From: Acanthamoeba lenticulata
Lineage: Eukaryota > Discosea > Longamoebia > Acanthamoebidae
Direction of reading: 5' to 3'
Length of the DNA stretch: 15,102 nt
NCBI GenBank assembly: GCA_002179805.1
Contig: NAVB01005127.1
Span: 1 to 15,102 of the forward strand
Each line of letters starts with the position of its first letter. Positions within the stretch are counted from its first letter, which is position 1. A program made the position numbers and the translations under genes. This document shows positions 8,305-15,102 of this stretch, in pieces. Below the pieces are notes generated by a model. The model worked only from the letters and a program-made list of their open reading frames with translations. It did no database searches and was not told the DNA's origin.

Positions 8305-8658
8305 ATGTACACACCCGCCACGATAACCCTAAATGGCGCACAGCGGGCCTCCTCCTCGCGCCAACTACCAACATTGATGGTCTCCTTCTCGTACACTTCG
8401 GGCCAAGCCCCGTCACGACGTGCTCTGACGGGCGCCAATAAGTCCGAAAGCAGCTCCGACAAGCGTCTGCCGCCCCCACCGAGGCCGCCCAGGAGCAGGC
8501 CATCGCTCACCGCAGGAACCGCCACGACGCCAGGAGTTACGGAGAGAGCCTCTGCCCCTGAAGATGGGCCCGGTTCGTTCTCTCTCCTTGGTCGCACAGC
8601 AGCCCCCGAATTAATGCCGACATGTCTGACAGCCCCAAGCTGTTGTTGGTGGTTGTAG
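8305..8658 (+). other. Overlapping upstream frame: alternative RasGEF N-terminus or uORF
   Basis: An open frame with ATG at 8305 runs to TAG at 8656-8658, past the assumed RasGEF ATG at 8622 and in another frame. Its peptide is Ser/Pro-rich (SSSDKRLPPPPRPPRSRPSL) like other RasGEF linkers. A GT at 8573 and the AG at 8679-8680 would form a 108-nt intron that removes the 8622 ATG, but a second frame change would then still be needed before 8874. A shorter version starts at 8614, giving a 14-residue uORF that overlaps the main ATG. Confidence 0.35.
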
Positions 8659-11600
8659 AAGGCGGGGACTGCCTCGACAGGTCGGGGCTTCTACGGACTC
8701 TTTCCTACGGCCGAGTCCCCACGCGCACCTGCCAGCACGCCTCCTCGTTGTCGTTGTTGTCCGAGCAGCAACCCCAGCAGCAACAGCAGCAGAAGCAGCA
8801 CCAGCAGAAGCTTAGGCTCAGTTGCTCAGCTTCGCACGTCGCCGTACGAGAGAGCAGACAGAGTTTGAGTAGAAGTTCCACACCACTTCCTCTACCACCG
8901 CCGCCTCTCCCGCCCGCCCCCTATCGCCTGCCCTCGGCCTCGACCCCCGTCTCGCCTCGCTCGGCTGGCTACCCGCCAGCGTTGACCCTCCTGCTCGCAT
9001 CGATACATTCTCCCCAACACAAGTGCGCGGGAATGTATGATGCGTCCACCTCCAAAGAGAAGGCCCGACGCTTGGCCTTTGAACGCATCGCCACAGACGT
9101 CATGTTCTGTGACGACCTCGGTACGCTCCTTCCCCCACTCCCCCCCCCGCTTCGCTCTTTTGTCGTTTTCGTTCTTTGGGCTGCGGTTGGCTTCTGTAGA
9201 TCGCAGTTTCTGCGCTGTTGTAGACTTATGTGTTGTGTACACTCCTAACGAACTCCACTTGGGTTCTGCAGAGCGAAGAGAAGCTCTTCTGCTGAGCTAC
9301 CCCCTGTTCTGGCCTGAGAAGCGCGATCTGTGCGCGCTGTGGCTCAGCTTGTACGATCAAACATGGGCCACCGACTCCACGTTGCCCCTCAGCAGCCGCG
9401 ACAGGTCCACACCCGCCTCCCTCACTCCCATGTATCGGCGTCGCTTTGCTGACATTCTTGAAATTTCTGTCCTCTCTCTTTTGTCGACACAGGCTGCTCG
9501 ACTTTATGCAGCTGTGGGCGGGCCTCTACGTAAAAGACTTTGACGACATCATGCGCGGCGGCGTGCTCGACATGCTCGAAATGCGCGAGCAGAAACCGGT
9601 GGTCAACCGGTTCAAGCTCCTCTTCTTCCACTCGTCCATCATCAGCTCTGGCGCCCCCAGCGGCGGCGGGTCGGCCATCTGCGGCCAGCCCGCGTCGCCA
9701 GCCGACGAGCGCCGGCCGCGCCGACGTCCATTCCACTCGTTCTCGTCGTGGACGACCACGCGCGAGGACGACAGCGACAGCGAGCCGTCGACCTTGGGCT
9801 CGTCGGCCTCGGTGCCCAGCGTGGCCAACAACAACGAAGAGTGGGAAGGCAGCAACCAGGGCGAGCTCGTCGAGGACAAGCGGATGCTCAAGATCCGGTA
9901 TCGCGTGCGGGCCATGTCGCTCGACCTGCTGGGCAAGAAGGGCGCCGTGCCGGGCGGCTCGCTCGAGCTGTCGCCCACGCGCGGGGCGTCGGCCCCGGCC
10001 CTGACGCTGCTCGACATCAAGTCGGTCGACATCGCGCGCGAGCTGACGATGGACGAGTTCGAGCTCTATTGCTGCGTGGAGCCGCGCGAGTTCCTGGGCC
10101 AGGCCTGGCAAAAGGACAAGAAGGCCGAGCTGGCGCCCAACCTGACGCGCCTCATCGAGCGGTTCAACAAGATCGGCTACTGGGTGGCGACCGAGATCCT
10201 GACCAAGCACGACGTCAAAGTGCGGGTCAAGTACATCAAAAAGTTCATCAAGGTCGCCTTCCGGTGCTACGAGTGCAACAACTTCAACGCCATCATGCAG
10301 ATCCTGTCGGGCCTCAACAACTCGTCGGTCAAGCGCCTCAAGGACACGTGGGAGGCCCTCGGCGAGCGGCCCCGCAAGAAGATGGAGGAGCTCGAGGCCC
10401 TCATGGAGCCCCAGTCCAACTTCAAGAACTACCGCACCGTCCTCCACCACCGCCGCCACGCGACCAACCCGGGCTCCTCCAGCCCACGCTCGGTCATCGC
10501 CGCCGCTGCCGCCAACACGCCGCCGCCCGTGCCTCGCTGTACGTCCCGCGCCTTCCCCAATTGGTCCAATGACGCTTCGCGTTGGCTCACGCTCGGTCGT
10601 GTGATGATGATGATGGTGATGCTGGACAGCAGCCCAACACAGTCCGGCGCACTCGCCGCGCGGGCATGTGCCCTCTTCGCCGCTGGCCTCGTCCTCGCAC
10701 TCGCCTCGCGACGGCCCGCTGCCCGGCGGCTCCGGCAGCGGCATCGTGCCGACGGTGGCGTCGGCCTCGACACCGCCCTCGCCCAGCATAAACCACACGA
10801 TCGGTACGTCGTCGCCCTCGTCCTCGTCCTTGCTGTAGCCCACGGCCAGTTCCCCTGAGCTCACATCCTCGTCTGGCGCGGCGCAGGCGTGGCGCGACGG
10901 CCGACGCTCCCCTACGTGGGCCTGTTCCTGCGCTACCTGACCTACCTCGATGAGAACTCGCCCTACATCACCCCCTCGCAGGAGGACCCCGTCGCCGGCA
11001 CAAGCGCCGCGGGCGGCGGCGGTGAGGTGCGGGTCAACACGACGCTCCTGCGCACGCGCTGGGAGCAGGTCAAGGAATTCCTCGGATTCCAGGCCCCGCC
11101 CTACCGCCTCCCGCGCTCGGAGCCGGCGGCCAAGTACCTGCGTTCGATCCACGCCGTCGCCGACGACGAGGTCCTCTACCACCTGTCGTGCTCGTCGCAG
11201 CCCTCGCCCCGCCGGGACCACAGCGCGGCCATGGGCCTGCGCGGCAGCGTCAGCGTCCCGTCCAGCCCGGCCGCCGTCTACCGCGCCGAGAAGCAGCCCG
11301 CGGCCGCCGCCGCCGCCGCCCCCGCGACGGCGCCCGGCTCGCCGCTGGTGGCACAGCTCACGCCCTGGGTGGCCACCACCGACGCCGACCCGACGGGCGG
11401 GCTGGCCGACGTCCGCAAGCGGGCCAACGCGGCCTTTGCGCAGCGCCGCGAGGCCCCGCCATCGCCCTCGGTCGCGCCGGCCGGCAGCGGCGGAAGCGGC
11501 TCCAAGCGGGGCCGTCGCCATATCTACGCCAAGCCGCTGCCCGCGCTGCCGCCCGCCGGCGAGGGCCCGGAGGCCGCCCCGGCGGCGCCGCTGCACCACT

Positions 11601-12001
11601 CGGCGACCGACATCGCTGCCGCCGCGCAGCAAAGCGGCAAAGACGGCGCTGCGGTGTCGGCGTCGCGGCTGAGCATGTCGAGTCCGACGCTGCCGCGGCT
11701 GCGGCTCGACCGCATCCAGCGCGACGTCGTGCACGAGCTCCTCCTGAGCAGCAGCGAGAGCGGCAGCAGCAGTTGCAGCGATCTCGACGACCTGACGAGC
11801 CGCTCGTTCGGCCGGCTGGACGACGTCATTGTTGGCAGCGGCGGTGCCAATTTCCACGACGTCGTGTCGAGCAGCCACTACGACGACGGCTGGCTGGCCA
11901 GCCAGTACGCCAGCGGCGGCGACTGGACCGACGACGACTCGACGCCACTGGCCTCGCCCGCCGTGCCCCTGCGCCCCGGCTTCGCCCGACAGAACGTGTA
12001 G
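8622..12001 (+). CDS. Ras guanine nucleotide exchange factor (REM + CDC25 domains)
   Basis: Proposed exons: 8622-9120, 9272-9404, 9493-10538, 10630-10803, 10887-12001. All introns are GT-AG and phases match, giving about 988 residues. The N-terminal 140 residues are low complexity with a Gln-rich run (8766-8810). A REM (RasGEF N-terminal) domain spans about 145-245, with LSYPLFWPEKRDLCALWLSL and RLLDFMQLWAGLYVKDFDDI. An acidic, Ser-rich linker follows. The catalytic CDC25 domain starts near 380 with DIARELTMDEFELYCCVEPR, then LIERFNKIGYWVATEIL, VKYIKKFIKVAFRCYECNNF, NAIMQILSGLNNSSVKRLK and LPYVGLFLRYLTYLDE (about 623). Roughly 100 low-complexity residues interrupt the domain between NFKNYR and LPYVG. 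A Ser/Pro/Ala-rich tail of about 280 residues has PxxP stretches. GEFs of this type load GTP on Ras-family GTPases at membranes; the GTPase is not deducible. The start is uncertain: an overlapping frame from 8305 offers a second N-terminus. Confidence 0.9.
10630..10803 (+). other. Hidden RasGEF exon inside the apparent 348-nt intron
   Basis: The gap between the two large RasGEF exons (10539-10886) is three times the usual intron size here. Inside it, an AG at 10628-10629 and a GT at 10804-10805 bound 174 nt that stay open in the required phase (t|ca at the left, g|gc at the right). The peptide is typical linker: SAQHSPAHSPRGHVPSSPLA and then PGGSGSGIVPTVASASTPPS. The flanking introns become 91 and 83 nt. 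Being a multiple of three, the exon can be skipped without a frame change. Confidence 0.75.
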
Positions 12002-12229
12002 AGAGGCCCAAGAGTCTGTCTTGTACGAGTGGAGGAGGAGAGAGAAGGTATATTTTGTACATACACCGCCCGAAGGGCGCGGCGTTTCCATCAACAAACA
12101 CAGCAGCAAAAATCGAACAAACAATTTTTCGAATTCCGTTTCCGTTTGCAAAAACAAAAAGAAAAGGGAAGGAAAAGCAGACGTGTGGCGTTGCTGGCGG
12201 CTGAGATCCAGTGTAGAAGAGCAAGAGAG

Positions 12230-13299
12230 ATGAGCTTCAAGGTGGCCAAGAGTGTGCACGACTCGGCAGGTTCGGGTGATCTTGAGGCGGTAAAGGTGCG
12301 GCACGTTGCCAAGCCTCACTTGCTCCCTGGCTTGTGTGCTCATTTGATTCCTGGTTGTGATGCACGTGCAGCGCTTTGTGGAAGTGGATGGAGTGAACGT
12401 GAACAAAAAGGACGAGGACGAGCGTACTCCTCTGCACTGGTGCGTTCCATACTGCTTCACTTTGCTCCGTTTCCTCTTTGGCCACTTGCTCACACATGCT
12501 GCTGCTGCGCATGTGGAACAGGGCTGCCGCCAATGGACACCTCAACGTGGGTACGTCTTCTTCAATGTCCATCAGTCGTTATGCCTCCTCTTCCTCCTCT
12601 TCTCATCTCTACATGACGCGCGCAGTCGAGTGGCTGGTGGGCAAAGGCGCCAAGGTGGACACGGTGGACGACAGCGACTGGAGCCCCCTCCTTTCGGCCG
12701 CCTCTGCGGGCAAGCTCGACGTGGTGGCCTTTGTACGCTCCCCAACTCCACTTCTCCTGTCCCGTCAGTTGGGAACTTTACTTATTGCTGTAATGTTCCA
12801 TTGCCTCAACGTGGCAGCTCCTGAAGCAGGGCGTAGACGTCAACCAAGAGAACGAGAACAAGCGGACGGCGCTGCACTACGCGTGTAGCAAGGGCCGCCA
12901 CGACATCGCCCAGCTCCTCATCGAGAAGGGAGCCGATGTCAACAAGCGAGACGAGCATGGCTACACGCCTCTGCACAGGGCCGCGGCGCGAGGAGACGTG
13001 CAGACCATGGCGCTGCTCGTGGAGCGGGGCGCCAAACTCAACAACCAGAACAGGATCCGAGAGACGCCGGTGCGTCAAGACCCGTGCAGCTGCTTTTGGG
13101 CGCTTTCGGTCTCACACCGCGCGACGGCCTGCTGCAGTTGCACATTGCTACGCAGGAGGGCCACTCGGCTGCGGTGCGGTTTCTGGTCGATAAGGGAGCG
13201 CGGACAGATATCATCAACGAGGACGAGAAGACGCCACTGCAGCTCGCCACCGACGAGGAGATCTTGGAATACCTCAACACGCTCAAGAGCTCCTCTTGA
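12230..13299 (+). CDS. PSMD10: Gankyrin-like 26S proteasome chaperone (PSMD10/Nas6), ankyrin repeats
   Basis: Proposed exons: 12230-12295, 12372-12439, 12522-12550, 12626-12732, 12818-13069, 13138-13299. All are GT-AG with matching phases and give 227 residues, against 226 for human gankyrin. After a short helical N-terminus (SGDLEAVKRFVE), consecutive ankyrin repeats follow: DERTPLHWAAANGHLNVVEW, DWSPLLSAASAGKLDVVAFL, KRTALHYACSKGRHDIAQLL, GYTPLHRAAARGDVQTMALL, ETPLHIATQEGHSAAVRFLV and a final EDEKTPLQLA. The LHW, WSPL, LHYA-SK-RH and HRAAA-G signatures match gankyrin at the corresponding repeats, which separates it from generic ankyrin proteins. In animals and yeast the protein binds the C-terminal domain of the base ATPase Rpt3 (PSMC4) and helps assemble the 19S particle; that function is inferred. 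An alternative donor at 12290 would remove two residues of exon 1. The gene starts 228 nt after the RasGEF stop on the same strand. Confidence 0.9.
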
Positions 13300-13849
13300 T
13301 GCCTTTTTTGAAGGCTGCGAGAGGACCCACAAGCAACTTCCTGGTTCCGACGTGCAAAGTGGGTTTATGAATGATTTCTGGAGATCAACCATCAAGCCCC
13401 TTGCGGCCAGTCGCTCATGGCTACACCAGGGCCCGTGGGGTTCAAATGAAAAGTTGTCTGGTCCTAGGCGGTTGCTACTGCCCTTAACATGGGAAGTGGG
13501 CATAAAGTAGGGGTAGAAAGGTGCGCTAAAAGCGGGCAGAAGGTGGCGAACTGGGGCGATCCCAAACCATCGGCGGCAGGCCCAATAAGAGGGCGAAATT
13601 TCGCGGCCAAACGCGCCAGTGAAGAAGAAGACGAAGGGCGCCGGCAAAGTTTGCAGCCGTTGCGCAGCCTTTCCTTCGTTGCCCGTCGTTAAGCCCAGTC
13701 ACCCACCACACAGATCAATCAAAGGACAAGGTACCATTGCCGCCCGTAGTCGGCAAACAAGACAACGCAATCGCGCCGGATTTTTAGAAGCCCTTTGTCG
13801 AGCAACACGCAATATCAGCTCTGATCTGTTGATTTAAAACAGAAGAAAC
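13300..13849. other. Intergenic stretch, no gene seen
   Basis: This 550-nt gap separates the gankyrin-like gene from the citrate carrier. Frames on both strands lack motifs; the longest minus-strand frame is mostly antisense of the last gankyrin exon. The right end is more AT-rich, with a TTTAAA at 13833-13838 just ahead of the carrier ATG. It is expected to hold the carrier promoter. Confidence 0.6.
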
Positions 13850-15102
13850 ATGAGCGAAGTCAAGCCCCTGATGCTCTACTCTCCCGCGCCCACTAACAAG
13901 AAGCGGTACTTGTTATTTCTTTAAGTAAAAGAGCCTTGTTGCTCACTTTGCTTCTTTCCCCCCACCTAATTGCAGGCACCCGGTCAAATCGATCATTAGT
14001 GGAGGCCTGGTACCATTTTCTTCAGGCCTGCAGTCGCATCAAGAAGCCAAGTCTTAATTTCTTTCTTTCTTTCACAACGGCAGGGCGGCGCGATCGAGAT
14101 CTGCATCACTATGCCCACAGAGTACATCAAGACTCAGATGCAGCTGTACCCGGCCCAGTACGGCAACAAAGGCGTTGTGTATTGCGTGCGCGACACGGTC
14201 AAGCACCACGGCGTGCTCGGTGCGTCCCGCGGCGTCCCGCCACCTGTTTCCTGGTTTTATTATTACGTCCATGTGTCAAAGAGGAAAGCTCACTGGCACT
14301 GGGGGCAGGTCTGTGGCGCGGTCTGGGCCCGCTTGTGGTGTTTGCCGTGCCCAAGAATGCCGTCCGCTTCTTCTTTGTGGAAATGCTCCGCAACCAGCTC
14401 AGGTACAGCGACCGACCCGCCATCCCTCACGCTGGGTGGGCGATACACGCACTCTTTGGCCTTCTTCTGTGGTGTGCCGTATCGAGTCATGTCTGCTGAC
14501 CGCTCTTGTGTCTCTTGGTGGCTCTACCAGGAACGAGAAGGGCGCCATTTCCTTGTGGGGCAACTTCTTCGCTGGTATGTGCGGTGGCCTGATGGAGGCC
14601 ATCCTCGTCGTCACCCCTCAGGTGCTTGCTCTTGCTCTTTTGTTTAGCCCGTTTCGCGCCAGCGTTATCATTTTCTTACTAAAAAAGTTAATATTGTAAA
14701 TCGTAAATTAATAACAAGTCAACTTCTTTTTGTGCAGGAAACCATGAAAGTGCGACTCATCCACGATCGTTTGTCTCCCAGCCCGCGGTTCCGAGGTGCG
14801 CTCACCCCTCACTTGGCACTCTCTTCCCGCTAATTCTCTCTGTCCTTGATCTTGTGCTCACATCACAAACTTCGTTGTGTGGGCGGCTGCTGAGCAGGCA
14901 CCTTCCACGGCATCACCACGCTGCTCAAGGAGCAGGGCATCAGCGGGTGCTACAAGGGCCTCACGGCGACGATGATCAAGCAGGGCAGCAACCAGGCCCT
15001 GCGGTTCGCCACCTTCTACCAGCTCAAGACGTGGATGCTGGGCGATCCGGCCCTCGACTTTGACCGGAGCACCATCAAGGCCGTCTTCCAAACAATATTT
15101 GC
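13850..15102 (+). CDS. SLC25A1: Mitochondrial tricarboxylate/citrate carrier (SLC25A1 type), 3' end outside window
   Basis: Proposed exons: 13850-13905, 13976-14009, 14084-14219, 14309-14402, 14531-14621, 14738-14795, 14898-beyond 15102. All introns are GT-AG with matching phases; about 224 residues are in the window, of roughly 300 expected. The first two of the three mitochondrial carrier repeats are visible. Their signature motifs PxExxK are PTEYIK (in [19 protein letters not shown]) and PQETMK (in [20 protein letters not shown]). Downstream pieces such as [17 protein letters not shown] match the citrate carrier branch rather than other SLC25 members. In animals and yeast this inner-membrane protein exchanges mitochondrial citrate for malate, feeding cytosolic acetyl-CoA; the substrate here is inferred from similarity. 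No cleavable presequence is evident, as usual for the family. The third repeat lies beyond the right edge, so integrity of the C-terminus cannot be judged. Confidence 0.93.

Noticed and set aside
7934..8326. A plus-strand frame containing GMAEAKRLFAAAGIPVL
   Set aside because: The short stretch resembles helical pieces of many enzymes, but the sequence around it has no supporting motif and no splice-consistent extension.
8151..8597. A 148-residue minus-strand frame upstream of the RasGEF
   Set aside because: Its composition is unremarkable, no motif was recognised, and it overlaps a plus-strand frame with RasGEF-like composition.
10539..10886. A single 348-nt RasGEF intron
   Set aside because: Phases fit, but the inner 174-nt block has correct splice borders and phase on both sides and a typical linker peptide, so two introns around an exon fit better.
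9422..12493. A 1023-residue minus-strand open frame opposite the RasGEF gene
   Set aside because: It is the antisense of very GC-rich RasGEF exons, where stop codons on the opposite strand are rare. Its peptide is Arg/Ala/Val/Gly-rich with no family motif, it runs across RasGEF introns, and the plus strand has a clear REM-CDC25 protein.
13075..13647. A 190-residue minus-strand frame after the gankyrin-like gene
   Set aside because: Its second half is the complement of the last gankyrin exon and intron, and the rest shows no motif or plausible start context.
1..15102. tRNA, rRNA, CRISPR array, transposon ends or phage-like modules
   Set aside because: No cloverleaf-like A/B boxes, repeat-spacer pattern, transposase motif or terminal inverted repeats were noticed by eye. 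A covariance-model or repeat-library search was not possible.

Overview
The window looks like nuclear DNA of a free-living amoebozoan, most likely Acanthamoeba or a close relative. The basis is intron-dense genes with short GT-AG introns (mostly about 65-150 nt), very GC-rich exons with Gln, Ser, Pro and Ala runs, loosely AT/pyrimidine-rich introns, closely packed genes, and a gene set that is eukaryotic throughout (PI4K-pathway ARM protein, RasGEF, proteasome chaperone, mitochondrial carrier). No bacterial operon, CRISPR array, tRNA, rRNA or intact mobile element was seen. The species is an inference.

Layout. 1-989 (+): C-terminal part of an unrecognised, low-complexity protein. 1073-1401 (-): a fragment of an ankyrin protein of the GCPWDE type with one frame break. 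1723-2538 (+): a short-chain dehydrogenase with three frame breaks. 2742-4003 (+): an eight-exon papain-family (C1A) protein whose catalytic Cys position appears to be Glu. 4285-7601 (+): an ARMH3 (C10orf76) orthologue in 12 or 13 exons. 7610-8304: no gene seen. 8622-12001 (+): a RasGEF with REM and CDC25 domains, including one exon hidden in what first looks like a single long intron. 12230-13299 (+): a gankyrin (PSMD10)-like proteasome chaperone in six exons. 13300-13849: no gene seen. 13850-15102 (+): mitochondrial citrate carrier (SLC25A1 type), running off the right edge.

The exon models for ARMH3, RasGEF, gankyrin and the carrier were built by hand. Every junction is GT-AG, phases match throughout, and the joined proteins agree with the family architecture and length. 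The left third is different: five places (near 1165, 1762, 2040, 2351 and the 3025/3092 splice) each look one base short. This could be a decaying gene cluster or a locally poor assembly, and that question decides how the left-hand genes should be read.

The genes are ordinary housekeeping and signalling genes with separate transcripts and do not form a pathway. I found no convincing new multi-gene system. The observations most worth checking are the cysteine-less protease homologue, a possible antisense coiled-coil exon pair at 3934-4205, the hidden phase-neutral RasGEF exon with a roughly 100-residue insertion in the catalytic domain, and the cluster of one-base losses.
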